From NCBI RefSeq assembly GCF_037975245.1, contig NC_092580.1:7602501-7666500 (forward strand): a stretch of 64,000 nucleotides of DNA. Reading direction: 5' to 3'. Numbering within the stretch: the first letter of the stretch is position 1; each line of letters opens with the position of its first letter. The translations under genes were made by a program, and so were the position numbers. Positions 11,101 to 26,100 of the stretch are shown piece by piece. Under the pieces are notes generated by a model that was not told where the DNA came from, ran no database searches, and saw only the letters and a list, made by a program, of their open reading frames with translations. The stretch is from Apostichopus japonicus (taxonomy: Eukaryota; Echinodermata; Holothuroidea; Aspidochirotida; Stichopodidae).

Positions 11101-14100
11101 GACAGAACTTAACATCATTCTATACGCCCACAGGCAGATATATAAAAGTTACAAAGAAGACAATTAAATTCAGTGGTTTAGTCGTTGGTTTTGAGGTTGC
11201 ATCGAATCTGCCAACGAAAATAATTCCGGTTGATGCAGCTTTATGAGGAAATGTGAAACTATGGAGAGTTCACCTGAATAGTAAAACATTAACTTTTCCC
11301 TTCAACTATACCACAATTTCCTGTATGCTCCATTAAGATCGGAGGATCCAATCAGCATACGCAGGTCATACATCCGATGAACTATTGGCTGCGGCACTTT
11401 GAGTTTTCGACGACTTGAAATTCTAGGAATTTAATGTGACTAAACTTTTTATCACCACCCCTGAGACAGAACTTTTTACCCTGAAAATGGCAGTTGATTT
11501 GGTTTTATTGTCCACAAAATAATACTTGAAATCATACAGGCTTTTTGTTACCAACTTTCTTCTTTGAACAACTGCATACATGTAGGAAATGTAGATGCGC
11601 TTTCAGAGTATGATGTAACATCTAGTAGATCTCATTGTATGCTTCAACATACACTAAATTGTTATTTTCTCGCATTGGTAATACACTGACAAACCGTTGT
11701 CAGTTTTCAATTCAAACAGGAAAATCACATCTTCATAGCACAACTACAGTATCTACTATCAGAATCAGGCTGAAGTTGGTTTCGAATCTCGGAGGCTGTA
11801 ATTCTATGTGGAACAGGTCCAGGTAATCTTCTACTACTGGCAGGATTTCAGCCAGAGAGTTGCAAAAAAGGTAAGAATTTTGCTACCAGCAGGATAACAC
11901 AGCCATCATTGTGATCATACAGAGGGTGTGGGGTGCCAAGGTGGTTCCAATGGGCTGCTTAAAGGGCACCGCTAAGGGCACCATTTACAAATGGTTAACC
12001 TCTCCACATAAATCTTGAGGAGAGACACATCCACCTTAACTCTACCCCCCTCCCCCACCCCATTCTGTTAAAATGATCTCAACCAACCAGAGGAGACTGT
12101 TTTGCTTTTCTTATCAACCCAGACAGACTATCTTGAGACTGTGTTATTGTCATTCAAACATTGATCTCAGCAGGATCATTTTAACCACAGAATGTTTAAG
12201 AGTGCCTGGGATCGTGATGAACCGACACAGGGGAATCTCTTTCCGTATGATTTCATACCGAGAGATACGACAAAGCTTTGTCTCTGTTATCGACCGTCCA
12301 ATCAGAAACCCTGATCGTTTTTACCAGGAAACCCACAAGAGTCGAGGCAAGCAATGTTGAGAATCTTACATCCTGGTAGTTTGAAAAACTATTCCCAAAC
12401 ATGTTTGACTTATTCCTACTGTGTTCTGTTTATAAGTAGTTAAGTCCATTGAGATCTGGAATACCTGGGCAACAAGTGAACCCTTTCAATATAGACTAAA
12501 GTCAGATTAAATATTACCAGGCAAGTGATTAATCTGTTTCCTTTCAGGATTACGTAGATAAATCTTACAATCCGATGGGTTTATCGACCCCCTGATATAA
12601 CATAGATTCCATTCGATCATGAGATGCTCACGCTACACTGCACATTTGACGGTAATCTGAGGGTATTTCCAAAGAAGTTGTCATGTTTTGTAACTTTTAT
12701 TTCCTTTGGAAGCAAGAATCGATAATATAGCATGCCCTATTTAGCAACAGCAGCATTTGTACAGGGCAGTACACATCACAGAAAGTTTCTTTCAGGGTTC
12801 ACTTTACACTGTTACTAATTTATTCATACATGTAACTATTGCCCAAATATAGATCACACTCCTCATATGATTAAACAAAACTTAATGATAGTTTGATACA
12901 CATGGACACAAAACTGGAGTATGTTTCACTGGAGTACCATCAGTTGAGTACCTTAATTAGGTGAAGCATCTCTTGAAGTACTTTCAACTGGGGTACATAA
13001 TTAAACTGAGAATTTGTCAACTGCAGTACTTGAAATGGTGTACATTTATGATGCTCAAGGGAGGTACCTTAAACTGGGATTGAAATATCTTTAAGTGGAA
13101 TGACTAAAGCCAGCCTAATTAAACTACATGTTAATCAACATTTAATTATAACTAGGAGATCTGGTGTACCTACAATTAGGATGATTGGAGTACCTTACAA
13201 TGGAGTACAATTTGTTTGTACAGGGTATTACATACCTCTAGTGGAGTAGTCATGGGTGGTTTACTCTGCAATTCTGCTGGACTAATGAGAGGGTAGGCTA
13301 CCTGAACTTTAACCTTCATCTGAGTCCCTGCATCGATGTAGTGTCCAGCGGGTAAGGGTTCATCCTCTGTGAACAAATCAAATCATAGTACATGAAAAGA
13401 AAAACTATGTTTGCTGGTCCATCCTGCTCCACCATGCGGACATTGCACGTTGATGGGGGTCAATTCATCGTATTGACTGGGGGGGAAGGGGAGGTGGGGG
13501 GGGGAGGAGAGAATCAAGAGCATTGGGTTAAATGTTGGATGTTTCAAAGTTGACACTGCAAACAGTAACATTTCACCATGCTGAAATACTAATTTACGAT
13601 ACTGAATACCTACAGCCTAGCCTCCTTGTAGCTCAACATAGGGTGCCCTGGGTAAATAAAAGGACTATTACTTACTTGGTCCATCTACAGCATTCTGAAC
13701 TCCAATCAACCTGTCGTTGGCTCCGTATCTCCCGAGCTGGTCAGGGATTGGACAGTTATGGACGGGCGATGTCAGGAAGAGAGTTTTCTCACCGAGGAGG
13801 AGAGGCGATAGATCAAATTTAGCTATCCCGTATGGATCCCAGGGTTTATTGTGTCCTTTAAATGGATTGTGAATGGTTCGTTTGCCTGTAGATAAAAGTG
13901 TTCGATCCATCGGATGATAATAATATTTTTAAAATTTTTGGATGAAAAGAGCTGATTTGGATATTTTGCGGGCAGAGTAATGCATACATTATGAATTCAT
14001 TATTATACTTGATATATTTAGCTACAACCTGTAACAGCACAGGGGATGTGCTAAACTTCTTAACTGTTCGCTCTTGCTGTTGGTCATTTTCTTATCTCTC

Positions 14101-17100
14101 TCCCTCTGACACTTTTGATAGCAGAGATCTTAGCCACGGCCTAAATTTCTGCTGTCAATTTAACATGCAAATTGTTCACTCTGTTGTATAATATTTGTTG
14201 TAAATTACTCAGTCTGGAAATTAATCGCCTGGATAAATTGGTATTCGTCTAAAACAAAACAGCCTTCGTTATACCAATATGCGTTTGATTGCTTACAATA
14301 GACTACTGGAAAAGGAACTAAACCAAAGAAGATTACTTACTGGTTACCATGCCAACATTGCTAATTTTATCATCCTCCATGTCAGCTCCAAAGAGTAACG
14401 GTTTGGCTTTGACATCCTCTGGTTTCCTGTCTCTGTCGTGTAGATGTATCTCCAAGGGTGGTCCTCTGAGGTACTCTAACAGCTCTCCTTGAGGAATGGT
14501 GCCTGATTGATGTTAGATGCATATATGTGTAGATATCTTATATCAGCATCGTGACTGTACTCTTGACTGCATAGCTGTTTTTAACACTACCAGCTGACCT
14601 CTTTATGAACCATTTTAAAAAACCTTTGCCAATTAAAAAAGTGCACAAGGACGGGTTGACCTACCACACAAGGTATCTAACTGACATAAGTCGCACAACG
14701 TGGGTTGTCACAAACACTGTAGCAAAATCTTAACAATACCTTCTGAATGGAAGCTTCATTTGTGTTGGTTATTTAGTTAGTTATTTTTTCAAGTGACCAT
14801 GGGTGGTGAACTTTGACCTACTTATCGATAGTTTATCCTTGTTACAGATGCCCAATAATGGCCTACCATTGGGTACTTAACGTAATTACAATTGTGTCAA
14901 GGTAGAGAGATCTACCAGTGGTGATAAATGATTTCCTCTGATGATAACATTTATTACTATTAACACATAGTAGCTGAACAAGTTGTCACAACTGTCTACT
15001 TTTATCTTTGATATTAAATGAGAAATTTGAAAATATCAGGCTCACGAAAAGCGATATTAAGAGATTTAAGTTTCCAAGAATCAGTAAATAGTGACAAAAG
15101 TGTGCAAAAACACAAGAAACTTTTAAGTTTAAGGACAAGGAAATAAACTTACTCAGAAATTAGAAACTTTTCCAAGTTATTAAGAAGGACAAAAGGGGAA
15201 GCAAATAAGTCCAACTACCGTACCAGCCCCTCCCCCCTCTCTCCCCTAACCTCATTTTTCCTTCCCTCTCTGAGGTTGCTACACTTAGACTTACCTAATA
15301 ACACAACATTAACATCTTCCCAGTACACATTCTTAGCTCTTGGTTTCCTACTGCTGTGATGTTCAGGGAGTTCATGGAACTTGTACTCTGTGTACACCAG
15401 CTGACACCTCAGGCTCAATTCATCCAGAGAGAGGGGCGTCGTCGGGAGGTCAGAGACTGACGCGACCTTGATGACCAGGGGATTCACTTCTCTGTGGAGC
15501 TCCTCGGACATGAGAGGACCATCAGCTGCTACTGTGATGAAGACATCCTCAATACCAGGCACAGGTTTATCCAACCGGTTGGTTACAGATTTAAGGCCTG
15601 GAAAAAAACAACAAAAATAACCATAAATAAAATTAACATTAATGGTTCAGATATACACAGTAATTTGACCATACATGTCAAAGCACAGAACTTTACCTCT
15701 TGTAAGTTTGTACCTTAAACTATAACAGCCACGCTGCATGAAGATAGGTTATGATACATTGCTGTCATGACATATATGTAATTTATGATAAGAAACTAGT
15801 TAAAATAAGATTACTGTCACATGAATAATCATAACAAGCTAGACAAGAGCAATAATTGATCTTCAATATTTGTTTTATTTAAATGCTACCACTGGTCACC
15901 TAAGGGCAACCACCCCCCCCCCTCTGACAACCCTCCTTCCTAAGTGAGGTGGATATCCTGTCTGAGTGACCTTTCATCATATCTGTCAAGTTTTATCAAT
16001 AATCATAAAAGTTTCATTTATAAGCCATGAGCAATATCTGCAAACAACGACCATTGAGAGTATTACAGGTGATCTTGTTATCTTATATTATTATTTATAC
16101 AACACCTAATTGTATTCTGGTCATTTGATTGGTCAATTGCTCGTTGATTGCATGCAAAATCTGCTCTATTCCACTCTATGAAATAGAACCATGGGTTATA
16201 CTTTTTTGGTAGCACTTTTTTCAATGGTAAGAGAGCAGAGAAACCTGTCTGTTCAAAACAATCTGTTGCATGAGTGCATTTTACCCATCTTAATATAATA
16301 TGTTGTATAAAACAAACAATGAATGGTTTCCATTCGTGCAATAGTGCAAATATTTCATTCGTTGAAAGATGTAATTTGTTCCATTCAACTCGGCTGCGCC
16401 TCGTTGAATGGAAAAAATTACATCTTTCAACGAATGAAATATTTGCACTATTGCATTCATAACCATTCATTATTTGTATAATATGTTATTATATATGTTA
16501 ATATTATATATATTTTGAAATGTTTGGTCAAGACTTACCAGAGAATAGCAGCTTCATCCTGATAGGAATACAAGCGTTGCCATTTTCCTTGATGTAAGCA
16601 GCTAAAGTAGCGGCTGCTTGCTCCACCTTCTGTGACTTCCTTCGAGCCTCTTTCTGCTGAGGGGAGTCCTTTAAGCTTCTCTTTGATACTGGTGTATAGA
16701 ATTTAGACCAAAAACATTTAGTAGGACTTTCAAATATTAGTAAGTTGAAATATGAGAAGATATGTTTTGTAAAATTGCTGAACACTTATCAAATCAAGGT
16801 CTCCAAGGGGAGCTGCTCTCTACTGAGCTAATGTGTAAGCAGAAATAAATGAAAAATATGGCTCATGAAGACAGCAAAAGTGAACATGTCAATGAAGTAT
16901 ATCAACCCTAGATTCCAAATGGGGTAATAAAATTAATCCAGCTATATAATGATAATGTATTAAATTTAAGTGATGGGGGATGGAAGGGTGGAGGCAAGAA
17001 AGGTGGGGTCAAAATTAGGGTGGAGGACAGGAGGGCAAATTTGCCCAAACAAGCCCTGCTTGTGATCTGTGTACAGCAGTGGGGCAAAAACTCATCATTG

Positions 17101-20100
17101 AAGTTGTATTCTTTCCAACTAAAATAACTGATTCAGTTTTAGAAAGTATTAAGTGATGGGGGATGGAAGGGTGGAGGCAAGAAAGGTGGGGTCAAAATTA
17201 GGGTGGAGGACAGGAGGGCAAATTTGCCCAAACAAGCCCTGCTTGTGATCTGTGTACAGCAGTGGGGCAAAAACTCATCATTGAAGTTGTATTCTTTCCA
17301 ACTAAAATAACTGATTCAGTTTTAGAAAGTATTTCTGCCACGGAAGTAATACAGGGGCAGCTTAATAGGTTACTCATTGTTATTGTACTAACAATTAGAC
17401 CATAACTTAAACAAAAAGAAACCTAACCACAAAAAAACAAACTTATGGGGGGAAAAAAATATATATTTATAGATTATCTATATATTTATTTTTTTAAGTA
17501 CTTTTTCTGACTAAGAATACCAAACCCTGCAAATGAATGTGCTTTCATAATTGGCTAATCTGTGGGAGTACAATTAGTTACATGTTCCCATGCTTAACGA
17601 GTCACGCAAGCAGTACAAATAATTCAACACATTGTTCAGTTTGGTACAGTCACACGATAGCATATAACTAAAACAAAAGAATAATTAGACAATGCAATTT
17701 ATCATCAAGCCAAGCATATGAACAATAAAACCTTAACTTAAAGTCTTGCCAATCCCAAGCAAAAAGGCATTTCATTCCAGCTCTTGAATTTGTTAAATTC
17801 AGTTCCCTCCCATTACTGTCATCAAAAAACCCTGTGTTTATTCTACTACCACTGAAATAAGTAAAGTTTGCCCCACTTGGGTCTTTTTCAAACTGTTGAC
17901 TTTTCATCTGTCATTTTTAATTCCTTGCCCAAATACTGCAGAAGGGACAAAAAATAACCAATACAAGCAGAAGACAAAATGCCAGGAAATCAAAGCATAT
18001 CGAAGTGCTTTAACTCTTTCCCGCACATGACCTAATTTGGCTTCCATGGTTATACACCGAGCATTTGGACTTGATAACTGTATATGATAATCACATGTTC
18101 CAATCTTTAACCAGTGGTCTTTCCCATGACAATAGGAATTTGATTCCTTGCCCATCTGGCAGAATCTTGTAAAGGACATGAACTAGTTTTAATATATATA
18201 TATATATAATATGGGCATAGAGGTAATGTTACATTTACACCAAATACTGCCTGACATAACTCTAGAGTGTCAATGACTAGATTTCTATCTCTATTTTGAG
18301 GGACATAATCAACGAGTGATTCTAAGAAATGCTTCTTTTCTTCCCTTGTAGTTTTGTTGTGGGAACACACATTGTCTAAATACAATGTCATGTCTATTGA
18401 TTCAAATGTAGCAGTGTTTTGGGGAAAGTGTCTTAACTCTACAATGTCATTTGTTTAGTCTCAACTCCACAATGTCATATGTATCTAGTCTTAACTCTAC
18501 AATGTCATTTGTTTGTCTTAACTCTACAATCTCATATGTATAGCTTAAACTCTACAATGTCATATGTAGAGTCTTAACTCTACAATGTCATATGTTTAGT
18601 CTTAACTCTACAATGTCATATGTTTAGTCTTAACTCTACAATGTCATATGTTTAGTCTTAACTCTACAATGTCATATGTTTAGTCTTAACTCTACAATGT
18701 CATATGTTTAGTCTTAACTCTACAATGTCATATGTTTAGTCTTAACTCTACAATGTCATATGTTTAGTCTTAACTCTACAATGTCATATGTTTAGTCTTA
18801 ACTCTACAATGTCATATGTATAGCTTAAACTCTACAATGTCATATGTAGAGTCTTAACTCTACAATGTCATATGTTTAGTCTTAACTCTACAATGTCATA
18901 TGTTTAGTCTTAACACTCTACAATGTCATATGTTTAGTCTTAACACTCTACAATGTCATATGTTTAGTCTTAACTCTACAATGTCATATGTTTAGTCTTA
19001 ACTCTACAATGTCATATGTTTAGTCTTAAACTCTACAATCTCATATGTATAGCTTAAACTCTACAATGTCATATGTAGAGTCTTAACTCTACAATGTCAT
19101 ATGTTTAGTCTTAACTCTACAATGTCATATGTTTGGTCTTAACTTTACAATCTCATATGTATAGCTTAAACTCTACAATGTTTAGTCTTGACTCTACAAT
19201 GTCATATGTTTAGTTTGTAGCTCTATTTTGTAACCTGGGATGCTATCTACTGCTTCATTTTGTATTCCTATTATTGTAACATGTACTGAGTGTATAATGC
19301 ATGTTAGTTGTATCTATAGACATTGTGAATGTTTAATTTTTATATTGTCTGTCATGTTAGTTTGTTGCTTTTGGCAATATGTATCAACCCAGTATCGTCT
19401 GCTTTAGCTTCAAGAGATGACTTAACTATATATCATTTTTTTTTTATTGCAGGTCAATTTTGAGATTTATTGTTATTATACCCAGGACATTTCCAAGAAT
19501 TTCCAAAACTGTTTTTAGCAATAACAAATAGTGAATTGAAATTTATGAAACAATAGTACTCATGTTACCACTACTCAGCAGCACTGTTACAAACATTGAG
19601 AACATGAGTATAAGAATAGATTGGGTCCTAGCACCTTCTTGGAAATGTTCGATGTTAGGGTGAAGTTTTGATTTGAAGCAAAAGTCTAGGCAGCACCTGA
19701 GAAGTTACTGATAGATAGAGAAGAGGTGTTTTTTTTCTTTTGTAGCCATAGTGACAAACCATGTGGTGGAGTGAGCTTTTATTTAATTGCTTAAGTAATC
19801 AGGTATTAGTTTTAAGCCTTGTACAAAATCTATTCTTTATGCAACTGGAAGCAAGAGAAATTGCCAAAGAACTAGTTTTATGTGGACTGCAGGATGAAGA
19901 CTTTGCTGCTTGATGAAGTTTACCCATAGTTTGCAAATTTTGTTTTTTTTACTGGCCAATTCTACCTGTGAGCTTGATAGCATATAGAAGGCCTACTTAT
20001 CTGGATTGGCTTTCCATGGGTGAGCAGCGACCGTGTCAGTTATGGGGCTCAGTGAATGATTACAAAACAGGAAATCAGAGCTAGTCATTGAACATTTGCC

Positions 20101-23100
20101 GGGGTGAGTTCCTCCAAGTTTCTCTCCAGCACGTTACGTCGAACAAAGGAGGTCGCATAGCACCCTACTTTAGGGAACACATGTCAAAATTTCCATTCAC
20201 TCAAGAAAAAACAAAAACATATCCGATGTTTGGTTCAAAGATGACTTTTCAAGGATTTCAGCAGTTTGAAGGGGTTTTTCCAGCAACAATCATCTTCATT
20301 TTCTGATGCTATATATGCACTAAACAACTACCACTTCTTGTGTGGGTCAGTACACCCCAGCCAAACTTTCCCATGACACGAGGTAGGATGTAAGTTTGCT
20401 AACTCGTAACAGCAAAACCCAGTTGAATGACTGTTCGGTTGAGTTGTCTTCATTGTGTATTAAAGGGGAAATCCAATTGACATGACACTGCCATGACCTG
20501 GGTACACACCTCCCCAACATGGTGAATAAGATGTTTATGTTCTATTTGGTACTTAAGGAATCAACCATGATAGGAATCTATCTGGTACATGGTTTCTGTC
20601 ATCTTGAGTATTCTTACCGGGTGAGAGAGATTTCAGTTGAGCCATCTTCTCTGCCGCTGGTGATTTTCCACCACCACCACCACCTCCTCTACCACTGTTC
20701 TGCCTCTCTTTCTTCTCTTCAGCACCCTCCACCGGTTTAATAGACATCCTCCTGTTCCCTGCCTCTCTCGGTCTATTCACTCGCTGCACCTCTGGTGGTG
20801 GTGCAATGCCAGCCAGCTTGCCTAGATGGTTGTAAGTCCTGAAGGAACAAATTAGGTCAAAATGTCAGAAGAGGTCACACTTGTGTGAAACTACAGAGCA
20901 CAAAGGTTTATGTCCTGCACAATCTGGCTGCAGTGATGCTACAGCTCCCTCAGTGTCTTTCTTTGGACACATCACTTTAAGAAATCAGATCAAGGAAAAT
21001 TCTCATTATTAAAGAGTTATTAACATGATGACATATGCACAAATCAGTTAGACAGCATGTTCTCCCCCCCCCCCCCTACACCCTCTCTGCAGAGCAGTAC
21101 AAGTGGGGCAAGGTAATGATCAACTAAATTTCCCTGTGAACCTCTCCTTCCCCCCTCCTCCCCTCCCCCAACCCTCCCACATTGATTTGTGGAAATCTTT
21201 TTCTTTCTTACCCAATAAATCCTGAATATCCCATTGTGAAAATTGCAATTTATCTCTCAAGAAGTTATCTGATCCCAATACAAACAACTGCTTATAATAC
21301 AATGTTAACAAATTTGCTGGCCATTTTGTAATCTATTTACCATGTTCTGTTTCTGCTGCACTTTTTAAAATGTTTGTTTTGAGGCTTTAGTATGCCATAC
21401 AGATCCCTATAATGTGATTTATCATCAGCCAGGTGTATAACTAGTGACTGATTGGATAATATATGGGCTTAACACAGGTAGAGTCAGTGTGTATAGCATG
21501 TCTTAGTGCTAATTCATGCAACTTACAGTAGCAGTGATGGTTACATCATGAATAATACTTGGGCTTAACACAGGTAGAGTTAGTGTGTATAGCATGTCAT
21601 AGTACTAATGCCAACTTACAGTAGCAGTGATGGTTACATCATGAATTATACTTGGGCTTAACACAGGTAGAGTTAGTGTGTATAGCATGTCATAGTACTA
21701 ATGCCAACTTACAGTAGCAGTGATGGTTACATCATGAGTAATACTTGGGCTTAACACAGGTAGAGTCGGTGTGCATAGCATGTCATAGTACTAATGCCAA
21801 CTTACAGTAGCAGTGATGGTTACATCATGAATAATACTTGGGCTTAACACAGGTAGAGTCGGTGTGCATAGCATGTCATAGTACTAATGCCAACTTACAG
21901 TAGCAGTGATGGTTACATCATGAATAATACATGGGCTTAACACAGGTAGAGTCAGTGTGCATAGCATGTCATAGTACTAATGCCAACTTACAGTAGCAAT
22001 GCCATGAACTCGGACAGGGTACCAGTGGATATTGTACTGCATCCATGCTACATAACTTACTTAATTGGTTGTACCACATCCTTTGTCGGTGATTTTGATG
22101 GAGATTCTCTATTCCTAATGACTGGAGTCTGTCTGGCTGAAGATGTACCGGATTGAGGCGCAGAGCGGTTTAAATCGGTTAGACGTAACAATTCCTCTGG
22201 TGTCTTAAATCCTTGTTCTGGAGAAGATGACACTGCCCTGGGCAAAACAGGTCTGCCTTTTGAATCTAGAAATACACACAAATGGATTCAAGATGCATTA
22301 CTGACATAAAGTTACACAAATCTAGAACAATAAAAAAAACAAATTCTGCTCTCAAAGACAATTTGGCAAATTTTGGAATAAGAGGTGGGAGGGAGGGGTG
22401 CTATATTAGCATTTATATGTAACAAACTTTAGAACCTTGAAGACTACAACACAAAATTTGAATAATGAATTATTCTGTGGCATTCCTCTGCCGGTTGCCC
22501 TGCTGTTTCTACTGGATTACAAGAAAACCTTTCATTTTATCAGTGTTACTGCAACTTGCAGACCTGTCCGTTTAGCCAGCCGTAAGCTTTAAACCTGCAA
22601 TATAGCCAACTTGCATACTCACACAATTTTCAGTACATGGAGATTGTTATTTGGAATGCTGTAGTATTGTTAATTTTGCTGTCATGGTATCGTCTAACAA
22701 AGCAACTGGGTGAAGCCTTCATTACTTGTTGGAAAGAATCGATAGCCTGAAATTTGTTGCTTCAACCATAATATCCACCCTTGCCAGTTGGGGTGTCAAT
22801 TAAACACCACCTTCTGGTTAAACCATGTCCTAAAAATAAAAAACAACATTGGACCTTAACACATCATCACCTTTCACGGTGGTTCGTGCAGACAGCACAT
22901 ACATTCACGCGTGACGTAAACCATCTTTACGTTGAGGTCAGAGGCAATTCAGACGTTCAGGAAGTTGTTATAGCGTGAAATAGAAACCTGATAGGGCAAT
23001 AGAAACCAGCAAAAGGTGACTTGAGGCATATCCCACTCAGTCACCAATAGCTGGTAGGCCAACGGTAACAACAATCTTCAAAGTTTCGGTTCACTGTTTA

Positions 23101-26100
23101 TTCTTTATTTTATTTGTTCGTAACTCCGTTTGTGATTCGCAATTTGCTCTGGTCATACAGATCAATTGTTAGCATAGTTCTATTAAAATGACGTTTTGTT
23201 GCTTTCATCCATTATGGGGAATCCCCAAAGTGAATCTAAATTGTTAACCTAGGGTAACTCTTGTACGTCATGTTACTGCCTCTCTCCATTACTTTTTTTT
23301 TTGTCACATTAAAAGAAATATTAGTGACTATTTCGACCCATCTATTATCTGGAAATTACTGCTGGGTTAGAGCTTGAAGGAAAACAACTTTTGGAAAGAT
23401 TTCCTTTTGAAATGAGTGGTACCTCTAATGAGATACGGGTTGCTATCCAATTTGATATCAAGTCTTTCGTGCCTAAATTCTTATAACTTTTTGTAAGCTT
23501 GTTGTGAATGGAAGCGTGCAAGGAGTCATCAAGGAAAACCAGCTGGAATTTTTTGCAACATGTCTTCGACCACAATAATACACTTGAGCATACACACAAC
23601 CCAAAATATATGTATGACTGAATCATTCCAAATTCCAAAAAATATTCCAAAAATATCTGTTAACTTTCAAGAACAAAAAAATAAATAAAAATATAACTAA
23701 ATAAAAGAAATGACTGATCCTTGGCATACCCGCTTAGTTGATGTACTTTCTAAACCTAGCCCTACTTTGCATTTAGGGATTGGGGCATCGACTTTTATCA
23801 TCAACAATAAGGCTAAGTGTAAGCTACTACACATGTGTAGGGAAGAAAGCTAGAAGAAACATTTAGATGGATCCATATGTTCGTTAGTTTTACCGAGAGA
23901 CTTTGAAAACAGAAATTAGAGAAAGTACAGAAATTTGCAATGTACCTGTTTTTCCAAAATTGCTGATGTCTGACAATTCTGGTGGGGCATTCTGAGGCAC
24001 GGGTCTCTCGGAGAAGGACTTCTTCGGCTGAAGGGACAGGTAACTTTTGGATTGCTTTAAGACTAGAGATTTCACCCCACCTACATCATCGACGTCTTCT
24101 CCTGGCTTGGGCTGAGGTAGACGAAATGCTTTTGGTCTGTCAAACCGTGCTCTAGCAGAGACCTTGTCCCTCGATTCCCAAATCCTCAGCTCAAGAGTGT
24201 GGTCAAACAGTTTCAGTAGCAGCTCTTTAGTTACCTTTAGTGTGTGGCTGGAACGATTAGAAAATGTTACAATCCAAATGCTCAATGAGAATCAGTAAGT
24301 TGTTTACAATTATTTACTATAAACTGCAAAAGTTCTACAAGAAAAAAAAAAAGAAAAGTCTTCCAACCTCTTAGAAAGCTGTAGATAAGAAAATGAATAA
24401 AATTTAAAATATCTAAAGTATTCCTAATGCAATCAACATGTCTGTCTGTCTGCTTGTGTAACTTTTACATTGTAACCATGTCAGATTGCATATGAATAAA
24501 TACAAACTAACATCAAAACATTAGGCCTAAAAATTTAATGAGCAAGGGTGTGAAAATAATTTAAAAAAAAAACAAAGTCAGGATTGTCATCTGCATCTTG
24601 AAGGATATATCTGAGTTGCTTTATTTAAGACATATATGTCCAATTTAACCAACAACAGCTTAAGATCAGCTGTTGGCAGCAAATATATGTAGATGGCTTG
24701 CGAGAGGGGTTGGAATGGGATTGAGGAGGACGAGGTGTAGGGTTAACTTTTGAATGCGGAACATTTGCAAAGCTCACAGAAGGCATTAGATAACCTCCCA
24801 TTCCATCCATCATCCTAAAACTAATTAAAAACACTAATCAGAAACTAATTTTTATCATAGTTCAGTATATTTCTAGTTTGGTGGTATGCTGTTTTGGTTT
24901 CATTTACTTGCATTTATTTAAAAAAACAATTCATAACAGGGTGGCGTAAGGGTTGAGCCACATTGCTGCGAATGCGTGGGACTTCCCTCAAACCAACTCT
25001 CCCAGGACCTTTTGAATTTGGGACAGTCAAACATGCTGGCAATTTTGATTCGTTTACACTTGACAAATTGGAACACTTTCCTCGAATTTGTTACACTGTT
25101 GCGAATCCAATTAAAATGGAATGTTTTAACAAGTTGGGAGTGTTGTCAGACATAATGACTCAAAGTCCCCCACAAGATCTATTACCTTGAATCTTGAGAA
25201 GGCCAATACAAAGTAAATATTGAAACAAGGGATCTAAGTACAATAATAGACTACATCAGTCAGATAGCACAATAGCCATATTACAAGCAGACATTGAGCA
25301 CATATTGTGTGGGAGAGTAGACAATGCTACTATTGTGTATCTTCTCAGTCATAATCTCAAATACAATGTACCTTTAATATCTATGAAAAAAAAAAAACTA
25401 TCAGAGAATGAAATTTCCCAAGGCTAGCCACCAAGGTGTCTATATAAACTCCATTTGCAACAGACATACAGGCCTACCCTGCCACAAGAACAAAAAAGTA
25501 AAATAAAAGAAATAATCAGGTATCAAAAAGAAAACAGTAGTTGTTAACAATTAAATTTTATCAGGATCAAACAGATACTGAGTAGAAACTCCATGTAAAT
25601 CATATTTGTTTTAGCATGGTACTGTTTCTTAATTGACTTTAAAGTGTTGTATTTGGCATTCATCCCCTTCAAACAGCAAGAATAATGTAATGCTCAACTT
25701 TTGTGTAGTAGTTTTGAAGTTAAATACCATTGGGAACACAAACTTTGAAGTTTGCAAAATTATTTCGCCTTTTGCCTTCTTGCCATAGCAGTTTGCCCCT
25801 CCCCCCCCCTCCCGAAGATGATTAGCTCATTTCCTTACCTAAGAGACTACTCATTTACAGACAGCTGACAAATAAATCATTAATGCCCAAGAATCCTTGC
25901 CGCCACAGATATATGTTATTAAATACAAAGATAGCAGTCAACTTTTCCCTTCCCTTTCACAATGACAAGTTGCTTAGTTTAGTTACTGCAGCAAATGAAT
26001 TGCAATTTAAGACAAATGTCTGGTTACATTGCTCACACAGAACTTTCTAAAGACAAATTCAGGGCTCAATTTTTCCCTTTCCATTTAACATAAAATGTTT

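Noticed and set aside
16078-16470. 130-codon minus-strand open frame
   Set aside because: It lies on the palindrome; its N-terminal half mirrors the frame on the other strand.
24625-24834. Minus-strand frame after an acceptor-like site in the intron between exons 2 and 3
   Set aside because: No usable GT donor follows the open part, and exons 2 and 3 already join in phase within a conserved block.
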